DNA of 7,750 nucleotides from Chloroflexota bacterium (GTDB lineage Bacteria; Chloroflexota; Anaerolineae; Promineifilales; Promineifilaceae), in assembly GCA_003519205.1 (NCBI GenBank), contig DOXE01000456.1:1-7750 (forward strand), written 5' to 3'. The notes under the pieces are model-generated. The model did not search any database. It saw only the letters and a list, made by a program, of their open reading frames with translations, and was not told the DNA's origin. Numbering within the stretch: position 1 is the first letter of the stretch; every line of letters starts with the position of its first letter. The position numbers and the translations under genes are program-made. Shown piece after piece: positions 1 to 6,500 of the stretch.

Positions 1-539
1 GTAAAACCATGAACCCCGTTGCCGGTTGTATAAACGAGTAATGTGCTAGCTCCAAATAACACGTACCCGGCCGATACCAGTTGGCCTGCCGGCTGCAAGC
101 AATCCTCTAGGCGGCCTCGTTTCTCCCAATCAACACAACGATAAATCCCAAAAATCGTTCCCGTGCTAACATTGACATCAATATTGGAGGATCCGTCAAG
201 GGGGTCGAAGACCAAAACATAGCGCCCTTTGGAGTATAACTCTGGAATTTGAATGATGTCTTTATGCTCTTCAGAGGCCATGACACATAGACGGCCAGTA
301 TGGTCACACAATTTGACCATTATCTCATCAGCATAGAGATCAAGCTTTTGTTGCTCTTCACCCTGGACGTTGGTCGATCCTGCTTGTCCTAGTATTTCTA
401 TCAAGCCAGCCCGAAGCATCTTAGCCGATATCGCCTTGGCAGCCAGGGCGATGTCATATAAAAGGTTAGTAAAATCACCGACCGCCGTTTCTGGCTGGTT
501 ATTCAAGATAAACCTTTCAATCGTGACAATGTTATCCAT
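1..539 (-). CDS. fbp: Class I fructose-1,6-bisphosphatase (partial, N-terminal 179 residues)
   Basis: Hydrolyses fructose-1,6-bisphosphate to fructose-6-phosphate plus phosphate, the committed step of gluconeogenesis and also a step of the reductive pentose phosphate cycle; cytosolic, Mg-dependent. The reading frame is open from the ATG at 539 to the left edge with no stop, so the gene is cut by the window; the family is about 330 residues. Visible family motifs are [14 protein letters not shown] (54-67), the metal-binding ASEE (88-91), the active-site signature [11 protein letters not shown] (111-121), GTIFGIY (127-133) and [12 protein letters not shown] (168-179). The start is fixed because an in-frame TGA, which is also the cdsA stop, lies 15 nt upstream. 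Only a weak Shine-Dalgarno-like GAGAA overlaps that stop, so translational coupling to cdsA is likely. This is the last visible gene of the rpsB operon, an unusual place for a gluconeogenic enzyme. Family assignment is very secure. Confidence 0.95.
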   Translation of the reverse strand, partial: MDNIVTIERFILNNQPETAVGDFTNLLYDIALAAKAISAKMLRAGLIEILGQAGSTNVQGEEQQKLDLYADEIMVKLCDHTGRLCVMASEEHKDIIQIPELYSKGRYVLVFDPLDGSSNIDVNVSTGTIFGIYRCVDWEKRGRLEDCLQPAGQLVSAGYVLFGASTLLVYTTGNGVHGF

Positions 540-554
540 AGAGCCGTTATCTTC

Positions 555-1391
555 TCAACTCGTATATAGAACCAAATAGTAAGCCATCGCAACTGACCAA
601 ACCAAACTATCAATTCGATCCAACGCCCCACCATGGCCAGGTAACAGATTGCCAGAATCTTTCACGCCAACAGATCGTTTGAGCAAGGATACCCCAAGGT
701 CACCGGCCGGGCTCACAATCGAGACAAGTAATCCCAATATCACGGCAACGGGCAGGGACAATTTCAAAAAATAGGCTATCAGGACTGTAATGGCTGTTCC
801 GGCTACGATACCACCAACATATCCCTCTATGGTCTTGTTTGGACTTAAGCGGGGCGATAATTTATGACGACCCAGGGTTTTACCAAAAACATAGGCACTG
901 GAATCTGCAATCCATGTTCCAAGCATAGCCAATGCGGTCCATTCGGCCGCTTTATCTACCTCCAATCCTCGCAACTTAAAGAAATGGCTACCGAGCCATC
1001 CCAGTAACATAATTCCGCCAATGGTGGCCATCCAGGAACCTGGAGCATCCTCATTTTCCCTTCTTTCGTACAGCCACAGAACAAAGCCAAGAGCTGCCGA
1101 CAAACCTATGAGCAAAGTAAGTGACACCAGATCAACTTCGATAACTGGGGAGCCGAATAGCATCGTTCGAACAGGAAAGGGCAACAACCACAGGGCAAAT
1201 ACAATTGGCAATAGAAGCCAGAGCGGCGTCTTCCACCCTAATTTACGTGTTAGTTGGGAAAACTCGATAGTGGCGATGGTTAATAAGGCGGCAAATGGCA
1301 AAAAGTACCACCATCCGCCCTGGTAAATTAGGAAAAGGGTCAGAGGGCCCAACGTGATAACGACGAGGGCTCGTCTGAGAAGATCCGGCAT
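555..1391 (-). CDS. cdsA: Phosphatidate cytidylyltransferase (CDP-diglyceride synthase)
   Basis: Makes CDP-diacylglycerol from phosphatidic acid and CTP, the branch point for all bacterial glycerophospholipids; an integral membrane enzyme. The 278-residue product is close to the family's usual ~270-285. It is strongly hydrophobic, with roughly eight candidate membrane segments beginning at residues ~8-40. The conserved TWIADSSAYVFGK segment (159-171) is followed by LSPNKTIEG (182-190). The C-terminal PROSITE-type CdsA signature spans 235-261, including KRSVGVKDSGN and PGHGGALDRID with the invariant Lys-Asp, His-Gly-Gly and Asp-Arg-hydrophobic-Asp. In GDLGVSLLKR (230-239) a Val stands where many homologues have Glu (GDLxES). 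The ATG lies 14 nt after the uppS stop with a weak GGGAT as ribosome site; another ATG at 1402 is out of frame. It follows uppS as in the classical frr-uppS-cdsA order. Assignment is secure. Confidence 0.96.
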   Translation of the reverse strand: MPDLLRRALVVITLGPLTLFLIYQGGWWYFLPFAALLTIATIEFSQLTRKLGWKTPLWLLLPIVFALWLLPFPVRTMLFGSPVIEVDLVSLTLLIGLSAALGFVLWLYERRENEDAPGSWMATIGGIMLLGWLGSHFFKLRGLEVDKAAEWTALAMLGTWIADSSAYVFGKTLGRHKLSPRLSPNKTIEGYVGGIVAGTAITVLIAYFLKLSLPVAVILGLLVSIVSPAGDLGVSLLKRSVGVKDSGNLLPGHGGALDRIDSLVWSVAMAYYLVLYTS

Positions 1392-1405
1392 TGTTATCCC
1401 ATATG

Positions 1406-2137
1406 TTAGGATTCTGAGAGCAAGCCAAACCGTCGCTCTCGCTGGCTATAGGCAACTATCGCTTCGTAGAGTTCTTCCCGACCGAAATCCGGCCAATATT
1501 CTGGAGCTGCAAGGAACTCGGCGTAGGCTGCCTGCCAGATCAGGAAATTGCTTACACGCAATTCCCCGCTTGTGCGGATGACAAGGTCCGGGTCTGGCAA
1601 TCCCCGGGTAAATAGGTAGGAGCTAAAGAGATCCTCAGTTAAATCCGCTGGCGAGACGCCATCAGCCAACATCTGTTCAGTTGCATGAAGTATCTCCGCC
1701 CTTCCGCCGTAATTGAAGGCTACGTTCAGAATGAGTCGTACATTGTCTTTTGTCAACTCCAAAGCGTAACGCACTTTCTCTTGAAGATCAGGATCTATCC
1801 CTTCCAGATCCCCCAGATGATGCAAGCACACACCCTGGGCGTTGAGTTCTTCAAGTTCCTGATCTAAAACACGCCGAAAGATACGCATGAGTCCACGGAC
1901 TTCACTCTCCGGTCTACCCCAATTTTCAGTTGAAAAAGCGTATATGGTGAGTATCTTTATACCGAATTCGACACAAGCATCAATTACGCGGCGGAGGTTT
2001 TCAACGCCAGCCCGATGCCCTGCCTGCCTAGGCAGACCTCGCTTTTTTGCCCAACGACCATTCCCATCCATGATAATAGCAACATGAACGGGCACTCGCA
2101 GCCCGGTCAGGTCAAGGGGTTTTTTTTGTCTGCTCAT
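1406..2137 (-). CDS. uppS: Isoprenyl (undecaprenyl) diphosphate synthase, cis-type
   Basis: Condenses isopentenyl diphosphate units onto farnesyl diphosphate in cis, giving the long-chain polyprenyl carrier (usually C55) used for peptidoglycan and surface polysaccharides; soluble or membrane-associated. At 243 residues it matches the family (~240-255). Motifs in order: HVAIIMDGNGRWA (18-30) with catalytic Asp24, the FSTENW loop (68-73), FNYGGRAEI (141-149), the diphosphate-binding RTSGE (188-192) with Arg194, and WPDF (215-218) and RERRFG (233-238) near the C-terminus. Product chain length cannot be read from sequence, so a shorter or longer product is possible. The ATG is 6 nt after the frr stop; AGGAG overlaps that stop, which suggests translational coupling to frr. 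Codons 4-6 contain a run of eight A, a possible slippage site. Neighbours frr upstream and cdsA downstream are the canonical arrangement. Confidence 0.96.
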   Translation of the reverse strand: MSRQKKPLDLTGLRVPVHVAIIMDGNGRWAKKRGLPRQAGHRAGVENLRRVIDACVEFGIKILTIYAFSTENWGRPESEVRGLMRIFRRVLDQELEELNAQGVCLHHLGDLEGIDPDLQEKVRYALELTKDNVRLILNVAFNYGGRAEILHATEQMLADGVSPADLTEDLFSSYLFTRGLPDPDLVIRTSGELRVSNFLIWQAAYAEFLAAPEYWPDFGREELYEAIVAYSQRERRFGLLSES

Positions 2138-2140
2138 TAA

Positions 2141-2145
2141 CTCCT
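2141..2145 (-). promoter_or_regulatory. uppS ribosome binding site overlapping the frr stop
   Basis: AGGAG on the minus strand begins inside the frr TAG stop codon and ends 3 nt before the uppS ATG. The overlap suggests that ribosomes ending frr re-initiate on uppS; the short spacing would make independent initiation less efficient. Confidence 0.65.
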
Positions 2146-2701
2146 AGACTTCCATAATCTCGGCTTCTTTATTGGTTCCGAGCTCATCAATTTGTTCGGT
2201 ATATTTATCGGTTAGTTCTTGTAAATCTTCCTGGGAAATGAAGAATTGATTCTCAGATATCATTTTTTCTTCCTTCATCTCTCGAAGATCGTTTAGCGTG
2301 TCCCGGCGCACATTTCGCACAGCTACTTTGGCCTCTTCCACCCGCTTGCCAACCAGCCGGCTGAGCTCAAGCCTTCTTTCTTCCGTAAGCCGAGGTATAT
2401 TTAGGCGAATGAGCTTACCATCGTTGTTTGGTGTAAGGCCTAAATCCGACTTCAAAATAGCTCGCTCTATAGCGGCCAAGGAGTTCTGATCATACGGCCG
2501 AATAGCCAACTGCTGTGGTTCTGGGACAGAGATTGCAGCCAATTGATTGAGAGGTAATTGGGCTCCATACATCTCAACCTCTAATCTATCTAGAAGATGG
2601 GGCGATGCCCGGCCGGTACGAAACGACTGCAAGTCAGCTTCCAGGGCTGAAACACTGCCACGCATTCGAATTTCGGCCTCCTGCAACAACTCGCGAATCA
2701 T
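2144..2701 (-). CDS. frr: Ribosome recycling factor
   Basis: Acts with EF-G to split post-termination ribosomes and release mRNA; cytosolic. From the ATG at 2701 the product is exactly 185 residues, the standard RRF length, and begins MIRELLQEAE as in homologues. Family features include FRTGRASPHLLDRLEVEMYG near residues 27-46, then SVPEPQQLAIRPYD, the LNIPRLTEERR segment, and the long helical RNVRRDTLND stretch. The reading frame is open four codons further to a TTG at 2713, but the ATG is preceded at 5 nt by a perfect GGAGG, so the ATG is preferred. The gap to the upstream pyrH stop is 30 nt. pyrH-frr is one of the most conserved gene pairs in bacteria. Assignment is secure; only the start is open to discussion. 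Confidence 0.96.
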   Translation of the reverse strand: MIRELLQEAEIRMRGSVSALEADLQSFRTGRASPHLLDRLEVEMYGAQLPLNQLAAISVPEPQQLAIRPYDQNSLAAIERAILKSDLGLTPNNDGKLIRLNIPRLTEERRLELSRLVGKRVEEAKVAVRNVRRDTLNDLREMKEEKMISENQFFISQEDLQELTDKYTEQIDELGTNKEAEIMEV

Positions 2702-2706
2702 CAGAT

Positions 2707-2711
2707 CCTCC
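2707..2711 (-). promoter_or_regulatory. frr ribosome binding site that fixes the start
   Basis: GGAGG on the minus strand, 5 nt before the ATG at 2701. It overlaps the TTG at 2713 that would begin a four-codon-longer product, so the TTG cannot be the start served by this site. Confidence 0.85.
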
Positions 2712-2731
2712 AATTCAACAGAGGTGCTACT

Positions 2732-3454
<723 letters not shown>

Positions 3455-3474
3455 CTATTGCTCCATTATGGGGA

Positions 3475-4077
3475 TTATCCTAACTCTTCGCCTAGTTCAA
3501 ATCTTTGGAATCGTCGAACAACTAGGTTTTCACCCATTACTCCACTGACGTCCGTGACCAGTTGTTTCACCCTAATTTCATCATCCTTGACAAAAGGTTG
3601 CTCTAATAAGCAAACCTCCTCAAAGTATTTATTTAAGCGACCTTCCACGATCTTATCGACGATATCCGGCGGTTTCCCTTGGGCAGCAGCCTCCAAACGA
3701 AACTCTTCCGTGATCTGGTCAAGCTTATCTTGTGGTATATCCTCACGCCGAACATATTGTGGACTCATCGCGGCAATATGTAATACCAGGTCATGGGCTA
3801 AAGATTGAAATCGATCATTCATTGCCACAAAATCTGTTTCGCTATTCAATTCCAACATGACACCTAGCCGACTGCCGGGGTGGGAATATACTTCGATGAC
3901 ACCTTCGGCCGCCACACGATCTACCCTTTCAGCCATGCGCTCAGCTGCCTTTTTCTTCAACATGTCGGCAGCTTTTTCAAAGTCACCATTGGTCGATTCC
4001 AGAGCTTTTTTGGCATCCATGATGCCCGCGCCTGTTGTATCCCTTAACTCCTTGACCATTTCCGTCGTTATCTTCAT
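3475..4077 (-). CDS. tsf: Elongation factor Ts (short form)
   Basis: Nucleotide-exchange factor that regenerates EF-Tu-GTP from EF-Tu-GDP during translation; cytosolic. The 200-residue product is the short type seen in Thermus, cyanobacteria and several other phyla, rather than the ~280-residue E. coli type. The N-terminal UBA-like domain carries the first signature LRDTTGAGIMDAKKAL (11-26), with Ala where Cys is common. The second signature ELNSETDFVA (76-85) contains TDFV, which contacts EF-Tu. The C-terminal GENLVVRRF (182-190) closes the core. The ATG lies 71 nt after rpsB. The nearest GGAG is 13 nt upstream, which is long. A tiny ATG-ACA-CAA-AAA-TGA reading frame between them overlaps the tsf start as ATGA, so initiation may be assisted by read-in. 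The gap carries an 11-bp motif also present in the rpsB leader. Confidence 0.96.
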   Translation of the reverse strand: MKITTEMVKELRDTTGAGIMDAKKALESTNGDFEKAADMLKKKAAERMAERVDRVAAEGVIEVYSHPGSRLGVMLELNSETDFVAMNDRFQSLAHDLVLHIAAMSPQYVRREDIPQDKLDQITEEFRLEAAAQGKPPDIVDKIVEGRLNKYFEEVCLLEQPFVKDDEIRVKQLVTDVSGVMGENLVVRRFQRFELGEELG

Positions 4078-4112
4078 TTTTGTGTCATTTCTCCGCTATA
4101 TTTCTCATTTTT

Positions 4113-4123
4113 AGCACACCCTC
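4113..4123 (-). repeat. 11-bp motif, copy 2 (rpsB-tsf gap)
   Basis: GAGGGTGTGCT on the minus strand, 36 nt before the tsf ATG, identical to the copy in the rpsB leader at 5240-5250. The rest of this 71-nt gap is A-rich and shows no strong hairpin or U-tract terminator, so tsf is expected to be cotranscribed with rpsB. Confidence 0.5.
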
Positions 4124-4148
4124 GAAAGCGAATTTATCTCGGATTTTT

Positions 4149-5150
4149 TTACTCATTCTCCTCGTCTGCGCCAATAACCTCTTCGACATCGGTGATTTCA
4201 TCGGTTTCGTCCTCAGGTGATTTTTCAGGCTCAGAATCAGTTTCGGCTTCCTCCTCAGACTCTAGTTGCTCATCTTGATTAGAAGGAGCCTGTTGTTCGA
4301 CAACCTCCACTTCTTCTGCTGATTCTTTTTCGGCGCCGAAGCCAGCTTCTCTCAACTTTGCCAGGGTTGCCTCACCCAAGAGGCGCTCATCCTCTGCATC
4401 TACTAAATCCTCAAATTCATAACCATATCTATCGAAATCCTCGATTCGCTCAACGATTGTTTCCTCGCGTATCGTAAGGCCTTCCAGCGCAGCATCTGCC
4501 ATTTTGCTGGTGATCAACTTGATGGCCCGAATTGCATCGTCGTTGGAGGGGATAATGAAATCGATAGGGTCCGGATCGCAATTTGTATCTACCAAGGCAA
4601 TCACCGGGATGTTTAGGATATTGGCTTCCTTCACAGCCGTTTCTTCGTAATTCACATCGACGACAAAAAGCAAGCTGGGAAGACCCCGCATTTTTCGAAT
4701 GCCACCAAGCCGGTTCGTCAACTTGTCAATTTCCCGGGTGAGCTGCAATCGTTCTTTCTTTTTCAGTAGTTCAAATTCGCCAGCATCCCGTCGTTGTTCT
4801 AATTTGTCCAAATAGTCAATCCGCTGGCTGATTGTTTGCCAGTTGGTGAGTGTACCGCCGAGCCAACGTTGGTTAACATAGGGTTGAGACGCGCGTGCTG
4901 CCTCGCGGGCAATCGTATCCTGCGCTTGCCGTTTGGTGCCCACAAATAATACTTCGTTGCCTTCCGCCACTGCATCGCGAACCATATTATAGGCAACATC
5001 GATATTCAGGAGGGTTTGTTGAAGGTCAAGAATGTGGATCCCATTGCGCTCGGTAAAGATAAAAGGTTTCATCTTAGGGTTCCAGCGCCGGGTACGGTGA
5101 CCGAAGTGCACTCCAGTTTCCAAAAGTGCTTTCATTGAAACAACAGACAT
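4149..5150 (-). CDS. rpsB: 30S ribosomal protein S2 with long acidic C-terminal tail
   Basis: Structural protein of the small ribosomal subunit, bound late in assembly near S1 on the 30S back. Residues 1-~230 are a standard S2: [23 protein letters not shown] (5-27), FVGTKRQAQ (69-77), [12 protein letters not shown] (93-104), the coiled-coil insertion at ~110-150, [10 protein letters not shown] (157-166) and [13 protein letters not shown] (181-193). The usual length is ~230-260, but this product has 333 residues. Residues 274-333 are a low-complexity tail with 28 Asp/Glu and only two Lys in 60 positions, probably disordered. The ATG at 5150 fits homologues (about five residues before the conserved Met-Lys/Arg) and has AAGGAG 10 nt upstream. 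It is the first gene of the operon and sits behind a promoter and a structured leader; S2 is known to autoregulate rpsB-tsf in E. coli, so similar control is plausible here. Confidence 0.97.
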   Translation of the reverse strand: MSVVSMKALLETGVHFGHRTRRWNPKMKPFIFTERNGIHILDLQQTLLNIDVAYNMVRDAVAEGNEVLFVGTKRQAQDTIAREAARASQPYVNQRWLGGTLTNWQTISQRIDYLDKLEQRRDAGEFELLKKKERLQLTREIDKLTNRLGGIRKMRGLPSLLFVVDVNYEETAVKEANILNIPVIALVDTNCDPDPIDFIIPSNDDAIRAIKLITSKMADAALEGLTIREETIVERIEDFDRYGYEFEDLVDAEDERLLGEATLAKLREAGFGAEKESAEEVEVVEQQAPSNQDEQLESEEEAETDSEPEKSPEDETDEITDVEEVIGADEENE

Positions 5151-5160
5151 GGGGAATTAT

Positions 5161-5166
5161 CTCCTT
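5161..5166 (-). promoter_or_regulatory. rpsB ribosome binding site
   Basis: Full AAGGAG on the minus strand, preceded by an A-rich stretch and 10 nt before the rpsB ATG; the spacing is slightly long. The site sits in an unstructured A-rich segment, outside the predicted leader hairpins. Confidence 0.7.
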
Positions 5167-5174
5167 TTTATTGT

Positions 5175-5204
5175 TTTATACTTCCATGTCCATCAACCCG
5201 TCGA
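5175..5204 (-). promoter_or_regulatory. Possible second, proximal rpsB promoter
   Basis: On the minus strand TCGACG (5204-5199, four of six -35 positions) is followed after 18 nt by TATAAA (5180-5175, five of six -10 positions). A transcript from here would start about 7 nt later and skip nearly the whole structured leader, keeping only the AAGGAG site. It is weaker than the distal promoter and may be chance in an A+T-rich stretch. Confidence 0.3.
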
Positions 5205-5239
5205 GGAACTCGCATGATGAAGCCGGGAGGTTTCATGCA

Positions 5240-5250
5240 AGCACACCCTC
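5240..5250 (-). repeat. 11-bp motif, copy 1 (rpsB leader)
   Basis: GAGGGTGTGCT on the minus strand, in the rpsB leader. An identical copy on the same strand lies in the rpsB-tsf gap at 4113-4123. In both copies a short ATGA(A/G)A follows, after 3 or 4 nt. Confidence 0.5.
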
Positions 5251-5293
5251 TCCAGTCAAGACATGTGTAGGATTAGGTTTACAGCCATAACTG

Positions 5294-5311
5294 CACTGGT
5301 TCACACCAGCG
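5294..5311 (-). other. 5'-end hairpin with GNRA loop in the rpsB leader
   Basis: Minus-strand CGCTGGT-GTGA-ACCAGTG forms a 7-bp stem (one G-U) closed by a GUGA tetraloop. It begins 5 nt after the -10 box and therefore sits at the very start of the predicted mRNA. Such a hairpin could protect the mRNA 5' end or form part of a protein-binding fold. Confidence 0.5.
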
Positions 5312-5316
5312 GGAGG

Positions 5317-5344
5317 ATTATATCGAAAGAGTGGGAATACGCAA
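5317..5344 (-). promoter_or_regulatory. Main promoter of the rpsB operon
   Basis: On the minus strand a perfect -10 TATAAT (5322-5317) follows a -35 TTGCGT (5344-5339) with a 16-nt spacer, a good housekeeping sigma-type promoter. Transcription would start near 5310, giving a ~160-nt leader. It is the best promoter match I found upstream of rpsB and would drive the seven-gene operon. Confidence 0.7.
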
Positions 5345-5374
5345 ATGGTGCCGATGAGACCAAGACCCCATGAT

Positions 5375-5403
5375 CTGGGATTAGACGTGTAATACGGTAA
5401 AAT
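5375..5403 (+). promoter_or_regulatory. Weak candidate promoter for the ATPase gene
   Basis: TAAAAT (5398-5403, five of six -10 positions) with a poor -35 CTGGGA (5375-5380) at 17 nt. It would give a start near 5410, only about 7 nt before the ATG at 5417, so the mRNA would be nearly leaderless. The -35 match is only three of six, so this is tentative. Confidence 0.3.
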
Positions 5404-5416
5404 GCAGGTACCTTAG

Positions 5417-6340
5417 ATGTTAGTCAAGATGCGCGACACCACGTTATCAAACCCTTTTGTGATCGATGGTCCAGTTACCAACGATGAAATGTTTATCGGC
5501 CGTGGTCAAGGCTATGATTGGTTAAGGGATGAAATTACAGCCACCTCAAAACCACCCCCCCTTGCGGTTGAAGGACCGGAAGGACTGGGAAAAACTTCTT
5601 TTCTTCAACAAATCGCTTCGGGGAGGCTTGGGAATTCCTTCATTCCCATATATTTGGATATTAACGAATTGCCTCTTAATAATCTGACTGAATTTTTGTG
5701 GACGTTAGCTAAGTTCACCATGGCTGGATTGGAAAAGCAAAACATAGGCGGGCCAACCATGGAAAAACGCCTTTTAATTCTTCGTCCCTGGCAAGCATTC
5801 AACCAATATTTTTGGCATCGCTTAACTGCATCTTCTGGCGACCAGACTATTTTATTTTTGGCTGACAACTTTGATTCTATCGTCGCCGACGAATTCGAAA
5901 ACCGGACCGTGAACATCTACCGACATCGACTTTTTGAACTTTTTCAAACGGACCATCGAATTGTCGTCTTATTCACCCTTAACGGCCGAATTGAAGCCTA
6001 CGATCCCCAAAGTCTAACTCCTTTCGATATCGCCAAAAGTTATCGTTTGCCTGTTTTTACCCTTCAAGAAACAAATGAATTACTGCTCCGGGCAATGAGT
6101 TTTCCCGTTTTCACTGACCTTTCTACATTTGTCCATGATCTGACTGGTGGACATCCCGGAGACCTACAACGCCTATGTCACGCCCTGCATGAATATGGCC
6201 GTTCGCGAAGGCTGAGACAGATCACACTGGCTGACGTCCTGGCCGTGTTGGAGTCCCAGCTCCAGCCGAAGGTGTTCCATACCGCTGTCTACCGCCGTCG
6301 TGATAAACTATCTTTACAGTATCCAAGGGAAGGCCCCTAA
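5417..6340 (+). CDS. Orphan P-loop ATPase, STAND/MNS-like
   Basis: A 307-residue predicted soluble ATPase with no recognisable effector domain. It starts with the NPF...FIGR entry typical of AAA/STAND-type ATPases (12-29). The Walker A is GPEGLGKTS (53-61) with Lys59 and Thr60. A Walker B-like strand TILFLADNFD (144-153) has Asp150, but Asn151 where many P-loop ATPases carry the catalytic Glu. VVLFTLNGRIEAY (183-195) is the likely sensor-1 strand. LTGGHPGDLQRLCHAL (242-257) matches the GGHP motif that precedes the winged-helix part. The C-terminus is basic and ends soon after, so the protein lacks the repeats, protease or TIR domains usually fused to STAND ATPases. The ATG directly follows an in-frame TAG; a weak AGG lies 8 nt upstream, and ATG at 5429 is an alternative. 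A C7 run encodes Pro46-48. Function unknown; regulatory or DNA-associated switch is only a guess. Confidence 0.8.
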   Translation: MLVKMRDTTLSNPFVIDGPVTNDEMFIGRGQGYDWLRDEITATSKPPPLAVEGPEGLGKTSFLQQIASGRLGNSFIPIYLDINELPLNNLTEFLWTLAKFTMAGLEKQNIGGPTMEKRLLILRPWQAFNQYFWHRLTASSGDQTILFLADNFDSIVADEFENRTVNIYRHRLFELFQTDHRIVVLFTLNGRIEAYDPQSLTPFDIAKSYRLPVFTLQETNELLLRAMSFPVFTDLSTFVHDLTGGHPGDLQRLCHALHEYGRSRRLRQITLADVLAVLESQLQPKVFHTAVYRRRDKLSLQYPREGP

Positions 6341-6345
6341 CCTAG

Positions 6346-6371
6346 TTCCCATTGTGATTCACCAATGGGAG
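6346..6371 (+). terminator. Hairpin after the ATPase gene, possible terminator
   Basis: TTCCCATTG...CAATGGGAG makes an 8-9 bp stem starting 6 nt after the ATPase stop, and the enclosed GTGATTCAC can extend it. What follows (ATTATTTGTGTG) is T-rich but not a clean U-tract, so termination may be partial. Confidence 0.4.
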
Positions 6372-6452
6372 GCATAGGATTATTTGTGTGAGAGATTGGA
6401 CATTTATCGTTTCGGGCTCAATTTCCAATACATTCTTGACTAAGGTAAATAT

Positions 6453-6481
6453 TTGCTCCTACCAATCGATGTGCGTATGAT
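6453..6481 (+). promoter_or_regulatory. Candidate promoter for the Trm112-like gene
   Basis: TTGCTC (6453-6458) and TATGAT (6476-6481, five of six) are separated by 17 nt. A start near 6488 would leave a ~27-nt leader carrying AAGGAG. This fits with the hairpin after the upstream gene and suggests separate transcription. Confidence 0.45.
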
Positions 6482-6494
6482 TCTATTCAGAATC
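6479..6494 (+). repeat. Inverted repeat at the Trm112-like promoter, possible operator
   Basis: GATTCT-ATTC-AGAATC is a perfect 6-bp inverted repeat with a 4-bp spacer that overlaps the -10 box and the predicted transcription start. It could bind a dimeric repressor or form a small hairpin at the mRNA 5' end. Confidence 0.4.
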
Positions 6495-6500
6495 GTGCCG

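Larger units (their letters stand above)
5151..5310 (-). promoter_or_regulatory. rpsB 5' leader with hairpins, candidate S2 autoregulatory element
   Basis: Between the predicted transcription start (about 5310) and the rpsB ATG lie roughly 160 nt of untranslated leader. Read on the minus strand it can form a 7-bp hairpin with a GUGA loop right at the 5' end (5294-5311). A GCATGA/TCATGC stem (5212-5238) can form further down. A competing arrangement pairs CATCA with TGATG around an inner CGAG/CTCG stem (about 5192-5220). The last two share bases, so they are mutually exclusive. Long structured leaders before rpsB are known in other bacteria to bind S2 (for example the E. coli rpsB leader). I do not recognise this sequence as any of those, so the role is an inference from position and structure. 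Confidence 0.5.

Noticed and set aside
107..307. 66-codon minus-strand frame
   Set aside because: It is out of frame with the clear fructose-1,6-bisphosphatase reading, whose motifs run through this stretch.
370..579. 69-codon plus-strand frame
   Set aside because: Antisense to fbp; no ribosome site and no family resemblance.
1021..1326. 101-codon plus-strand frame
   Set aside because: Antisense shadow of cdsA; composition is not protein-like and no start signal is visible.
3458..3808. 116-codon plus-strand frame
   Set aside because: Antisense shadow of tsf, rich in Ser/Thr as expected from the reverse of Lys/Glu-rich codons.
5231..5259. TTGACT-17-ATGAAA as an rpsB promoter (minus strand)
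   Set aside because: The -35 is good but the -10 matches TATAAT at only two positions; the upstream TATAAT promoter is far better.
5278..5283. TTTACA as a -35 for the plus-strand ATPase gene
   Set aside because: Nothing like a -10 box is found 16-18 nt downstream.
5151..5416. tRNA or small coding gene in the divergent spacer
   Set aside because: No cloverleaf arms, no TTC loop and no protein-like frame with a ribosome site.
5605..5916. 103-codon minus-strand frame
   Set aside because: Antisense to the ATPase gene, which carries recognisable Walker motifs.
6436..6465. TTGACT with TACCAA as promoter of the Trm112-like gene
   Set aside because: The -10 matches only three of six; TTGCTC-17-TATGAT just downstream is better placed.
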